NCBI GenBank assembly: GCA_012934845.2
Contig: WNNJ02000020.1
Location: 62,001 to 126,000, forward strand
Length of the DNA: 64,000 nucleotides
DNA from: Pomphorhynchus laevis
Lineage: Eukaryota; Acanthocephala; Palaeacanthocephala; Echinorhynchida; Pomphorhynchidae
Direction of reading: 5' to 3'
Both the position numbers and the translations under genes were made by a program. Below, in pieces: positions 13,001-20,099 of the stretch. How positions within the stretch are numbered: the first letter of the stretch is position 1; each line of letters starts with the position of its first letter. Below the pieces are notes generated by a model, which did no database searches, was not told the origin of the DNA, and was given only the letters and a program-made list of their open reading frames with translations.

Positions 13001-14972
13001 ACAGCTGGTAATCACTTGACATCAGTGGGAGGAAAGCAAATGATGGCAGTTCCACCACAGCCTCGAATGAGACTAGCCGCAGCTCATCCACATAGTTATC
13101 ATGGCATTGCTAAAGCCAGTTATGTCAATGAACCTATGGGTAATTGGATAAGTACGACAGCCATGCCACTACCACCGCATCCAACGATGCGCTATGCATA
13201 TCCAGCGGCATGGCCTGCTGCTCAACATATCCGTCACCTGCAGAACCAGGCAATGCATCCGCTTAGAGGAATAGCGCCGAAAGATAATGCTGCTATGATG
13301 AATATTTTGGATAGCAATTCACATATGGATAGCATGAACAACAATAATGATCCAATAATAAATCAACCTGATAATTTCCAAACATTGCAGGATCTGATCA
13401 ACGCTGTTGGTCTCGAAGTGAGTACTTTTATTTTATAGAGATACTGCAGTTAAAAATATTGTCTTAACTTAGTCAGTTAGTATCTACCAGTCAGTTTAAT
13501 TTAATAATTTCAAGCATGTTTGAACATATTTAATATACTGTTTCAGGTTAGTAAACTACTAATTGAAAAGGGTCACTGTGCATGACCGAAACGTTGTAAA
13601 AAAATATTTAAAAGAATTTGTCTTCTTATATATTATTGGGCAGATTTGTATATATACAAATCTGCATTTGTATATATACAAATCTGCACAATTTGAGGGT
13701 TTTCCTCTTTGTTGTCCAAATTAAAAAAAATTTGGACAATAAAATTTGTAAAACCTCAATATTTTATTATCATTAAATTAATCTTATACTCTCTTAATCA
13801 ACTTTGATTAATATAAAATTAATTATTACTAATTAATAAAATTTCACAATTTCTATTATTACAAATTTTTTCAATATTTCAAATTTAATTATTTACGATT
13901 ACTTATAAACGATAATTCAATAAGAACATATTATATTAATAATTTATAGTTGAATTTTATTATTAAAGTTTGAAATTTTAATTACTTTATTAAATATAAT
14001 TAAATTACTTATATTATATATAAGGGAAATATATAAATATTAGATATTAATATAATATATTATATTAATATATAACATGATATAATATATTTATTATATT
14101 TATATATTATTTATATTGTTTCTCATATTAATTGATTTTTCTACTATATTTATATAACAGTCATTTAATAATTTAAAACATTTCACGATATCATTCGATA
14201 TCGCGAAATTTTTTTATTGATTTTATTAAATAAGTTTTTTACTCTCAAAATTTATTCAAAATTTATAATTTTGATTATAACAAATTATATGTTAAAATTA
14301 ATTATTTATAATTAATTTTAATTATAAATAATTAAAATTAATTTATTAATTAATATTTCAGGCATCCCCTGAAACAAATGATACTGACAATACTAAGAAC
14401 AATGGGAACGAAACGTCTAATATTTGTACTAGACTAGAGGAAATTCTCAAATCATTGCAAAGTAATAACGGAAATAGTGATGAAGATGAAAGGTATTTTA
14501 AAATCATTTTAATATTTTTATCGAACTTATACCAAAATTTCCAATTTATAGCAAAGCGAATTCTCATCAGACTCATCCGTTATCTTCAGAAGCTGCAATT
14601 TCGTATATACATGCCAAAACAGATTCGTTTCGTTACCGTGTATTTAAGATTGATCTTTCTGCATCGAGAAAACGGACCTACCTACCTGTTTCGGCAACAG
14701 GCAGCGATATTGTGAAAGACGGACGCACTAGAGATCCGAGACTGCGACGATCTACATTAAAAGATCCTCGTATGCACCCCGATCATAAGCAAGCTGAGTC
14801 GGAAGCAAAGCCTCCTGTTCCAGTTCAATCCACTGTTAATAACATAAGCTTTAATCAAACAGCCTACTCTAATCCGACCGGAGTGAAGCCAACGCTTTCA
14901 CGATTATCTGATCCAAGATTAGCAAAGCTGCTAAAGCAATATGCTTCATCAACGACTTCCAGCATGGGATGA
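4007..14972 (+). CDS. ZC3H4: CCCH zinc-finger protein, ZC3H4 / suppressor-of-sable type (9 visible exons, 5' end missing)
   Basis: Nine exons with consensus GT-AG borders join in phase to give about 865 residues ending at TGA 14970-14972. Order: acidic N-terminal part (LEDGEIEDEE), a Ser/Arg/Asn-rich stretch, three CCCH fingers (CX7CX5CX3H, CX7CX5CX3H, CX9CX6CX3H) at about residues 200-285, the motif SLLGSPPKL, a long Pro/His/Gln/Met-rich low-complexity region, and C-terminal DPR motifs (RDPRLRR, KDPR, SDPRLAK). The acidic LEDGEI, the three fingers, SLLGSPP and DPR repeats together are the hallmark of the ZC3H4/ZC3H6/su(sable) family, nuclear proteins that with WDR82 restrict unproductive transcription (established knowledge). 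The reading frame is intact, so the gene is probably functional. The start codon exon is not found; it lies upstream of 4007 or outside the window. Introns range from 49 bp to 3.2 kb and carry many retroelement fragments. Assignment to ZC3H4 rather than ZC3H6/8 is not certain. Confidence 0.9.
4310..4690. repeat. Less AT-rich block in intron, possible mobile-element remnant
   Basis: Base composition shifts toward G/C compared with the intron around it. The block starts and ends with similar phrases (actaataaattaaaagaga and actaataattaaacggga followed by similar gaaa..ccatcac text), which suggests either direct terminal repeats or a tandem duplication. No coding signature seen. Confidence 0.35.
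5224..5366. repeat. 143-bp direct repeat, copy 1
   Basis: Nearly identical to 5648-5790, 424 bp downstream. Begins at a cag(t/c)taactgagtctacg phrase that recurs alone near 11070 (reverse strand), 45145 and 59798. It ends in aattgactaataaataata, the reverse complement of the tail found on Naiad-type element ends in this window, so it is probably part of a non-autonomous Penelope-like repeat. Confidence 0.8.
5648..5790. repeat. 143-bp direct repeat, copy 2
   Basis: Second copy of the repeat at 5224-5366, only a few differences. Lies about 200 bp upstream of the acidic exon of the ZC3H4-like gene. Confidence 0.8.
5996..6091 (+). CDS. ZC3H4-like gene, acidic exon
   Basis: Acceptor ttttattag, donor gtgtgg. 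Encodes DGEIEDEESADESVDN followed by a Lys/Thr-rich segment. Followed by an intron of only 49 bp (6092-6140), so short introns occur in this genome. Confidence 0.85.
6141..6595 (+). CDS. ZC3H4-like gene, Ser/Arg/Asn-rich exon with start of finger 1
   Basis: Acceptor atccgcatag, donor gtaaga. 151 codons: KCRLDPSAIATLKRALP, then low-complexity Ser/Thr/Arg/Asn-rich sequence, ending in PVCKFFIESRCNK, the first half of CCCH finger 1. The second half is the start of the next exon. Confidence 0.92.
6596..8718 (+). other. Intron of the ZC3H4-like gene (2.1 kb)
   Basis: Between the exon ending CNK and the exon starting GSECPFSH. Contains a 63-bp insert shared with 10005-10067 (at 7405-7467); otherwise AT-rich sequence with no recognised element. 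Confidence 0.85.
7405..7467. repeat. 63-bp dispersed insert, copy 1
   Basis: From gtatgaaaattttcgggaac to a run of T, identical or nearly so to 10005-10067. Contains acattaccgaaatgt and two copies of ttcaaacatt. Probably a very short mobile or templated insertion. Confidence 0.7.
8719..8949 (+). CDS. ZC3H4-like gene, zinc-finger exon (rest of finger 1, fingers 2 and 3)
   Basis: Acceptor ttaattttag, donor gtaaat, 77 codons in phase 0. Begins GSECPFSH (completing finger 1), then ELCKFYLNGFCVKHDHCNF (finger 2) and PCKFFHGPTNKC plus GECRFSHDP (finger 3). All zinc ligands are present. This is the best conserved part of the protein and would be expected to bind RNA. A decayed copy of part of this exon lies in the following intron at 11941-12012. 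Confidence 0.95.
9310..9490 (+). mobile_element. 3' fragment of CR1/Jockey-like non-LTR element, family C
   Basis: Matches the reverse complement of 63530-63660 (shared phrases include cttccgctccttccttgt and cgtaatt..cccttcttt), and the distal part of the element at 60.7-61.9 kb. It lies on the + strand in the 3.2-kb intron of the ZC3H4-like gene. Too short and decayed to code. Confidence 0.6.
9560..10880 (+). mobile_element. Decayed Naiad-type Penelope-like element fragment
   Basis: Broken frames closely related to the element at 47.6-50.3 kb. Seen: linker (ICTHNLEFIENSKLRKML), palm-distal segment (YLDMSIKLTLTKSTINLYRK, 10090-10225), then motif B (MGDSSSPIIADLFLSFIEYE, frame-shifted), motif C (MFRYIDDICVFNSNN) and the palm-distal segment again to 10671. 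The 3' end (10720-10880) holds an inverted stem ctgctatgtt/aacatagcag around CCGAAAC, then a shared tail. N-terminal GIY-YIG and motif A are deleted. Inserted in an intron of the ZC3H4-like gene; not functional. Confidence 0.8.
10005..10067. repeat. 63-bp dispersed insert, copy 2
   Basis: Interrupts the Naiad-type fragment between ACAAAACCAA and TTAATGATAAGG, sequences that are contiguous in the copy at 49.48 kb. Same sequence as 7405-7467. Confidence 0.75.
11941..12012 (+). pseudogene. Decayed partial duplicate of the zinc-finger exon
   Basis: Matches exon 8719-8949 across the finger 2-3 segment: cataacgattttcc, ccacggaccaac, aaatgtaa and attctc are shared, with a 12-bp deletion removing the PCKF codons and several stop-creating changes. 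It lies in the intron directly downstream of the intact exon, only 117 bp before the next exon. It cannot encode a finger and is an exon-duplication relic. Confidence 0.75.
12129..12261 (+). CDS. ZC3H4-like gene, Ser/Asn-rich exon
   Basis: Acceptor tatttttgcag, donor gtttca. Encodes ILSENNQEDTNTATT...HPKPSLLG; the final split codon joins the next exon to give SLLGSPPKL, a conserved family motif. Confidence 0.85.
12313..12388 (+). CDS. ZC3H4-like gene, 76-bp exon
   Basis: Acceptor gtaatttaag, donor gtaaaa. Encodes SPPKLTTIVTEASQAGGH...STNV and ends in the split Arg codon AG|G. The preceding intron is 51 bp (12262-12312) and the following one 62 bp. Confidence 0.85.
12451..13417 (+). CDS. ZC3H4-like gene, large Pro/His/Gln-rich exon
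   Basis: Acceptor ctttgttaag, donor gtgagt. 322 codons beginning RFNSAANSHQYY and ending DLINAVGLE, rich in proline, histidine, methionine and glutamine (for example PPPPPIMHPH and PPPPPQLPMP). Its base composition is clearly less AT-rich than its surroundings. The exon from 12670 on, with 888 bp of the following intron, is present again as an inverted copy at 27301-28915. Confidence 0.93.
12670..14305. repeat. Left arm of a large inverted duplication
   Basis: 1636 bp including most of exon 7 and the start of its downstream intron. Nearly identical in reverse orientation to 27301-28915. The only length differences noticed are a 22-bp tandem copy (atttgtatatatacaaatct plus gc) present here and absent in the other arm, and a one-base homopolymer change. 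Confidence 0.92.
13470..13640 (+). mobile_element. Penelope-like 3'-end fragment in intron
   Basis: Contains gttagtaaactactaattga, then a hairpin GGTCA..TGACC followed by GAAACGTTGTAAAAAAATAT. This parallels the 3' end of the intact Penelope-like element (18240-18290: gattagtaaattactgaa, hairpin, GAAAGCTTTAAAAAATAT). Related copies lie at 27966-28082 and 29027-29141. No coding remains. Confidence 0.6.
14362..14492 (+). CDS. ZC3H4-like gene, penultimate exon
   Basis: Acceptor aatatttcag, donor gtattt. Encodes ASPETNDTDNTKNN...ICTRLEEILKSLQ..., phase 0 in, two bases out. Short helix-forming stretch (TRLEEILKSLQ). Confidence 0.88.
14552..14972 (+). CDS. ZC3H4-like gene, last coding exon
   Basis: Acceptor ccaatttatag. 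139 codons plus TGA: SKANSHQTHPLSSEA..., then DGRTRDPRLRRS, KDPRMHPDHKQ and SDPRLAKLLKQYASS. The repeated DPR motifs are typical of the ZC3H4 C-terminus. The last 37 bases of this exon and the first part of the 3' UTR occur again at 15991-16099 in front of the Penelope-like element. Confidence 0.92.
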
Positions 14973-15046
14973 ATGTACCCGGTTGAAACTGTGATTCTAT
15001 AAGTGTACATTGATGCCTATACATTTGAGATCCGATTTCTCTTATC
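14936..15046 (+). repeat. Source copy of a 111-bp direct duplication (end of last exon plus 3' UTR)
   Basis: Covers the last 37 coding bases and 74 bp of 3' UTR of the ZC3H4-like gene. The same sequence, lacking one TG, recurs at 15991-16099 right before the Penelope-like ORF. Confidence 0.9.
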
Positions 15047-15351
15047 CGATTTAAGCTGTTTTTCAGTGTTTTTACTATATTTTTCTGTGACAAAATAAAC
15101 ACACACATGTTCTAGTATAGAGAGCAACACTATATTTTTTGTCGTATTTTGAGATCTCTGTTTAAAATGTAAATAGCTTACAAATATTTTCGACTTTTTT
15201 ATTAAAAGTAAAAGATGAACGATTTTGAAAAAATCATTAGAGATGTTAAAGCTTCTTAGAAACACTTACAAACAAAATGAAAGCAAATAAATCGCTTTAG
15301 ATTGTTGACATCAGTGGGTAATTAATTCTACTGATGAAATGGTGCCGGGTA

Positions 15352-15434
<83 letters not shown>
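15352..15434. repeat. (TA)n microsatellite
   Basis: About 40 uninterrupted TA dinucleotides, abutting the left arm of the ribozyme palindrome. Confidence 0.97.
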
Positions 15435-15439
<5 letters not shown>

Positions 15440-15495
15440 TTGATTCAACCAGGACTGTCGATTACACCTATCTGCTTTTCTCTATATATAGAGAA

Positions 15496-15582
15496 TTTCA
15501 TGCTTCTACACTGCAAGACGGCGTACCGTTTCGGCTTTGAGAAGCCTCATCAGTTGCAGCAATACAGTGTATACACATGAAA
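15496..15582 (-). ncRNA. Hammerhead ribozyme (type I), left palindrome arm
   Basis: Mirror copy of the ribozyme at 15636-15722, on the minus strand, with CTGATGA at 15553-15547 and predicted cleavage after the base at 15517. A transcript covering both arms would rather fold into one long hairpin than two ribozymes. Confidence 0.85.
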
Positions 15583-15635
15583 AACATACTATATATAGAT
15601 TAAAGCAGAAAGCTTTAATCTATATATAGTATGTT

Positions 15636-15722
15636 TTTCATGTGTATACACTGTATTGCTGCAACTGATGAGGCTTCTCAAAGCCGAAACGGTACGCCGT
15701 CTTGCAGTGTAGAAGCATGAAA
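15636..15722 (+). ncRNA. Hammerhead ribozyme (type I), right palindrome arm
   Basis: All hammerhead parts are present in order: helix I strand tttcatg and ctgcaa (15659-15664), core CTGATGA (15665-15671), helix II GGCTT-CTCA-AAGCC, core GAAA (15686-15689), helix III CGG-TACG-CCG, cleavage triplet GTC with predicted cut after C15701, then ttgcag (15702-15707) pairing with ctgcaa and catgaaa (15716-15722) pairing with tttcatg. The internal loop in helix I (16 nt on one side, 8 on the other) suits the loop contacts seen in active natural hammerheads. Three helices are fully paired and no core base is missing. Penelope-like elements are known hosts of such ribozymes in their terminal repeats. Self-cleavage is predicted, not shown. 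Confidence 0.88.
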
Positions 15723-15872
15723 TTCTCTATATATAGAGAAAAGCAGATAGGTGTAATCGACAGTCCTGGTTGAATCAAACCTTTTATTTATATATTGGTC
15801 CTGCGAGGATCCCAGGCGGCGGTACTGTTTCCTTTGTAATCTATATATATGAGTACCCTGGTACTCATAGTG

Positions 15873-15923
15873 AATTGTCGCTGCACTCGTTGTCGCTACA
15901 CTCCAACGAGTGCAGCGACAATT
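15873..15923. repeat. 20-bp inverted repeat with 11-bp loop
   Basis: aattgtcgctgcactcgttg and its exact reverse complement at 15904-15923. The right half and the following 35 bp (15904-15958) recur at 34176-34230, so this belongs to a dispersed repeat family. A smaller hairpin gagtacc/ggtactc lies just upstream (15851-15866). Confidence 0.85.
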
Positions 15924-15990
15924 CTGCAACAACCTCTGTCTAGTGTTTAAGGATGGTCCGCACAGCAATTCGATCTGGTTAAGAGCGTAC

Positions 15991-16099
15991 GCAATATGCT
16001 TCATCAACGACTTCCAGCATGGGATGAATGTACCCGGTTGAAACTGATTCTATAAGTGTACATTGATGCCTATACATTTGTGATCCGATTTCTCTTATC
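15991..16099 (+). pseudogene. Duplicated end of the ZC3H4-like last exon
   Basis: 109 bp matching 14936-15046 with two bases missing and very few substitutions. It could encode QYASSTTSSMG and stop but has no acceptor of its own. It ends 12 bp before the Penelope-like ORF, so the duplication is probably linked to that insertion. Confidence 0.85.
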
Positions 16100-16111
16100 T
16101 GAAGCTTATAT

Positions 16112-18154
16112 ATGGAAGCTTTATCTTTTGGTTTATCTTTCGTTCCATCACAAAAAGAGTTCAATCGCTCACAGTTAATTGGTGATGTGAAACAAATTAT
16201 CTATAGATTAATACCAGAAACTGTACAAGAAAACACTGTAATTAAGAAGATAATAACAACAAATGATTTAATACAAAAATATATCAAAATACCGCCAAAT
16301 ATTACGAATATTCGAAACAATATTAGTAAAGAAAAGAAAATTGCATTGAAGGAACTGTCAGAAAACGATTCTATCATCATTAGAAAAGCAGACAAGGGAA
16401 GTAAGATAGTGATTTGGGGAAAATCGGATCATGATTTGGAAGCTCAACGGCAACTATCATCTGATTCGTATGTTCAGATAGATATGGATGAAATGAAAAC
16501 ATGTATGGAATCTGTGTATCATGCAATAAAGCAACACATCCACGATAAAGACGTTGTTAAAAGACTTATTCCACAAACATTTAATGAAGGCAATCTGTAT
16601 TTTCTAACAAAAATACACAAAAAGTTAAGTCCTTGCCCGGCACGTCCTATTATTAGCAATTGTGGTACTGCAAGTTATAAATTGGCCAAATATCTACATC
16701 AAAAAATCCATCCAGCTCTGGTGAATACAGCATCTCACCTGACAAGTACAGATGACTTCCTACGGAAATTCAATAATATGAAGCAATCAATCTCTAGTAA
16801 CTCTATTGTTACCACTCTTGACATTGAATCGTTATATACATCTATAAGTGAACTTCCAGGTTTCGAAGGGGTCACACAGCAATTGGAAAAATTTGGATAT
16901 GAACCTAGTGAAATATATAGAATCAGGGAACTTATATCAATTGTACTACGCTCGAACGTGTTTAAATTTCAAGACAAACTATACAAGCAAATCCAAGGAA
17001 CGGCTATGGGAAGTCCTATCGCACCTGCATATGCTGGTTTATATGTAGCGAGCATAGAAGAACAGTTTTTTACGACACAACAACTTCTACCATCAGCATG
17101 GTTTAGATATATAGATGACGTGTTTTTGATATGGGAACATGGACGGCCAATGTTGGATGCATTTATTCAAGCACTGAATGAATTTAGCGAATTACAGTTT
17201 GTTGAGGAAAAACCTATAAATGGTCGTGTGACATTCTTGGATGTTGAAATGTACATAGACAATAATAATGTCTGGCAAACAACCTTGCACCGTAAATTTG
17301 AAGGAGAAAAATCATTAATACATGCTAGTAGCGCACATGCTCCCAAAATAAAACGATTACTCATTCGTAATGAGCTAATACGTATAAAAAAGATATGTTC
17401 AACCAACAATGAATTCTATAAACAATCGAATATAATGTGTCAGGAATTCAAAAATAGAGGATACAACAATCGTCTTGTGAGGAGACAATATAGAGAAATT
17501 ATGGAAATGTCACAGCAAACACTATTAAAAGGAAAAGCTATGTCAAATAAAACAACAAATCGTTTATTTGCTGCCATCACATTTCATCCCGCTCTAATGA
17601 ATCTTCAAAAAGATTTAAATATCGTCATCCAAAATATTCCAAAACAACTTCGATATAACATACTTAATCCATGCATTACGTATCGCGCAGGAAAATCAAT
17701 CAATGATATGATAAAACATAGATCACGGAAACTAGGTAACCAAAGTGGCCCATGTGGTGGGGCAAGATGTAAATGTTGCAAACAAATGAGCAATAAGTCG
17801 ACGTTCACTAGTGCCATAACTCACTCAACATATAAAGTCAAAGGAATGCTAAATTGCAAAACCAGAGGTTCAATATACTTACATGAATGTGCCAACTGTG
17901 AAGCACAATACGTTGGGCAAACTGGATCTACTTTTAATATACGTGCTAACAATAGACGATCTGATATAGCTGCTAAAAGGCTAAACAATGATGGAGCGGT
18001 AAGACATATTATTCAAAATCCAGATCATGTAATGAATACGACACTAATTGCACAAATCAGTAACGATATTACTCGCAAAAACACAGAGAACTACTGGATA
18101 GGTCAACTTATGACAGATCTCAGCTTAAATACTGAGCACACATTAAGACTATAG
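16112..18154 (+). CDS. Penelope-like element ORF: reverse transcriptase plus C-terminal GIY-YIG endonuclease
   Basis: 680 codons in one open frame. N-terminal LSFGLSFVPS and RKADKGS (residues 91-97) are typical of Penelope-like elements. RT: TKIHKK (166-171), motif A TLDIES (D237), motif B GTAMGSPIAPAYAG (296-309), motif C YIDD (333-336), then FLDVEMY. A Cys cluster (CGGARCKCC, 548-556) precedes the GIY-YIG domain: SIYL (587-590), YVGQTG (600-605), R611 and Glu of TENYW (659). It copies RNA into DNA and nicks the target, independently of LTR-type integration. The ATG at 16112 falls just before the LSxGLxF motif, which usually has 100 or more residues ahead of it, so the copy is probably 5'-truncated. 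RT and nuclease motifs look intact, with no frameshift. It is downstream of, and in the same direction as, the ZC3H4-like gene. Confidence 0.95.
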   Translation: MEALSFGLSFVPSQKEFNRSQLIGDVKQIIYRLIPETVQENTVIKKIITTNDLIQKYIKIPPNITNIRNNISKEKKIALKELSENDSIIIRKADKGSKIVIWGKSDHDLEAQRQLSSDSYVQIDMDEMKTCMESVYHAIKQHIHDKDVVKRLIPQTFNEGNLYFLTKIHKKLSPCPARPIISNCGTASYKLAKYLHQKIHPALVNTASHLTSTDDFLRKFNNMKQSISSNSIVTTLDIESLYTSISELPGFEGVTQQLEKFGYEPSEIYRIRELISIVLRSNVFKFQDKLYKQIQGTAMGSPIAPAYAGLYVASIEEQFFTTQQLLPSAWFRYIDDVFLIWEHGRPMLDAFIQALNEFSELQFVEEKPINGRVTFLDVEMYIDNNNVWQTTLHRKFEGEKSLIHASSAHAPKIKRLLIRNELIRIKKICSTNNEFYKQSNIMCQEFKNRGYNNRLVRRQYREIMEMSQQTLLKGKAMSNKTTNRLFAAITFHPALMNLQKDLNIVIQNIPKQLRYNILNPCITYRAGKSINDMIKHRSRKLGNQSGPCGGARCKCCKQMSNKSTFTSAITHSTYKVKGMLNCKTRGSIYLHECANCEAQYVGQTGSTFNIRANNRRSDIAAKRLNNDGAVRHIIQNPDHVMNTTLIAQISNDITRKNTENYWIGQLMTDLSLNTEHTLRL

Positions 18155-18360
18155 GTATGTTCTTAGAATGTTCTAGAATGTTCGATCACAATTACAAATT
18201 TATGCAGTTTTGGCTGTGTGCTTGGTTTGAGTATTTTAGATTAGTAAATTACTGAAGAAGGCTCACGCCGAAAGCTTTAAAAAATATACATTTTGTCATT
18301 TTGTTTTTGATTTGGCTCGGTTAGTTAATATCTACATTTATATATGGAAAGAATTGATTT

Positions 18361-19098
18361 TATCAATCCTGAGTCACACCGATTAGAATATGCCGTAACA
18401 TTAAAGCTCGAAGCGCAGAACTACCCTTAATCTGAATCATCATAATAATTCCTAATAATCTTGAACATTTTCATACCCATTTCACCAAAATAGGAAGAAA
18501 TAATCCGCCCCTATGATCTAAGAAATAATACAATCACGTATTGGAAATTGTGTTATATGTCGTTTCGGATACAAAATTTATAGATATTAAAATATATTTT
18601 AAATGATTAAAATAAATGTAAAAATTATTTAAAATTACATTTTAACTTAATTAATTCTTTTAGACATCTTAAGATATCCGAATACGGCATTAAAATAATA
18701 AAGTGATATAGTAATTTTGTAATTTTCTGAAGATGCTAACAGAAGTTAGCGAAATATCAATAAAAAATCCTCTTTTCTTTGATTCAGCTCCAATAATTCT
18801 TTATCAATAATGGATCATTATCAACTATTTAAAAGTGATATAGTAATAAAATATTTTGTCACATTCTTCTATCCACGTGTGGATATCCTCAAGTCAAACA
18901 ATCTTTAGTTCAAAAATCAACTAAAATTCTATTTCGTTACAGAATCCCGGAAGTAAGTTGTTTCCTGTTATTGTACCAACTAACATTTCTTTCAAATCCT
19001 TAAATGATCGTAAGTGAAATAAGAATAAATTCTAGTAATATTTTTGAATAAACAAATTTACATAAGTTCAAAGAAATACAGCATACTGCAGCAATAGC
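18361..19098. other. Intergenic DNA with one 115-bp satellite unit
   Basis: No coding region seen. Holds the single satellite-type unit at 18716-18832; otherwise AT-rich. The 3' UTR of the minus-strand exon at 19099-19507 should extend into it, but I see no clear AATAAA signal. Confidence 0.6.
18701..18847 (+). mobile_element. Single unit of the 115-bp repeat with flanking 15-bp direct repeats
   Basis: The 117-bp unit (18716-18832) holds CTGAAGA, T, a perfect 6-bp hairpin GCTAAC-AGAA-GTTAGC, then GAAATATC, and later ttctttgattcagctccaat and tggatcattatcaacta, as in the big arrays. It is bracketed by aagtgatatagtaat at 18701-18715 and 18833-18847, which looks like a target-site duplication. 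Confidence 0.75.
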
Positions 19099-19507
19099 TC
19101 ATAAAGTGTCATTGGCTGAGGAACTCACATGTGAATATACGCTTTCGTCGTGGTTGCTACTAACCGATTCGCCGCAATCACTGCTATTGAGTGACAGCGT
19201 TGTTATCGATGAATAGCTGTTGTCATATCCCTCCAGATCACAGAAGAGCAACGAATCTAAACTTGCCAAGCTGTTATTTGTAGACGCAAAGAGGCTACTA
19301 GTGTCACTCGCATCCGAATCAGTGCCTCTCAAATAATATTCTACGTCTGAAACGTATTTGTGTCCAAAAAATGTCTCAAGCCACCGTGAACAATTCTTGA
19401 GTCTATCACGTATATTTTTCATTCGCTCAATTTGACTTTTCATTGATGGCGTTGTGCTCATCGACACATTAGTGCCATTAGAAGTAGGATTGATATGTCT
19501 CTTTCTT
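19099..19507 (-). CDS. Probable last coding exon of an unidentified gene
   Basis: Read on the minus strand from a plausible acceptor (tttactattag, 19508-19518), the frame starts RKRHINPTSNGTNVSMSTTP, continues to the 122-codon methionine-started frame SQIERMKNIRDRLKNCSRWL, and ends at TAA after SHVSSSANDTL. The first half is basic and probably helical (IERMKNIRDRLK..WLETFFGHKYV); the second half is rich in Ser, Asp and Asn. Base composition is clearly less AT-rich than neighbouring DNA, supporting coding. I do not recognise the family. If it is a single-exon frame the start would be the ATG at 19467. Upstream exons were not identified. Confidence 0.55.
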
Positions 19508-20099
19508 CTAATAGTAAATAAAAAACATAGAGGCCAAAATACCGATTAGCATTTCAATTTCAATTTATAAAATTTCATAGCATCAAATTTAACATCAAAT
19601 ATGAATTATATATTTTATATAAATTGATATTGCATGTAATGCATTTGATAAATAATAGATATAATCCAAATGAGTATTCTGTAAAATAAATGATTAAATG
19701 CTGAGAATGCTGATCAAATCTGCTTAAGTTTCTATTTTGGAAACAAACCAAATGTAATTAATTGAAAATTTTACATAAAACTTGTTTAACTGAATATGTT
19801 GAGATTACAGCATTAACGAAGACATTCATAAATGATGATCATTACCATACGACAAAAATCACCCAAATCAATTATGTGATAAACTGGATAAATGCTCGAC
19901 CAAAATATAGAATGTCATAATATCATAATATGTATGATATACAATATAAAGCATATAATATAAAAACATTACATACATTATATATGAATATAATATAAAT
20001 ATTTATTTATATTTATTAATATAAGTAAATTTATATTAATAAATATTAATTAAATATTTATATATTAAATATTATATAAAATATTTAATATATAAATGA

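Larger units (their letters stand above)
15435..15783. repeat. Perfect or near-perfect palindrome, 172-bp arms, 5-bp loop
   Basis: Arms 15435-15606 and 15612-15783 are reverse complements about the central agaaa. It lies between the 3' UTR of the ZC3H4-like gene and the Penelope-like ORF. Each arm carries the same hammerhead-type sequence, one on each strand. Inverted terminal-repeat pairs are known for Penelope-like elements, so this is probably a pair of their terminal repeats in opposite orientation. Confidence 0.93.
15784..18360 (+). mobile_element. Penelope-like retroelement copy
   Basis: Comprises the ORF at 16112-18154 and about 200 bp of 3' UTR. The 3' UTR has the family-type signature: gattagtaaattactgaaga, A, hairpin GGC-TCAC-GCC, GAAAGCTTTAAAAAATAT (about 18238-18288). 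The 5' boundary is unclear: the ribozyme palindrome and a host-exon duplicate stand before the ORF. No clear target-site duplication was identified. Confidence 0.75.

Noticed and set aside
15334-15540. ORF made of repeated Ile-Tyr
   Set aside because: It is the translation of the (TA)n microsatellite and palindrome arm.
18240-18300. Complete hammerhead in the 3' UTR of the intact Penelope-like element
   Set aside because: CTGAAGA, hairpin and GAAA are present, but there is an extra A before the stem and no helix III with a NUH triplet that pairs properly. Reported only as the shared module.
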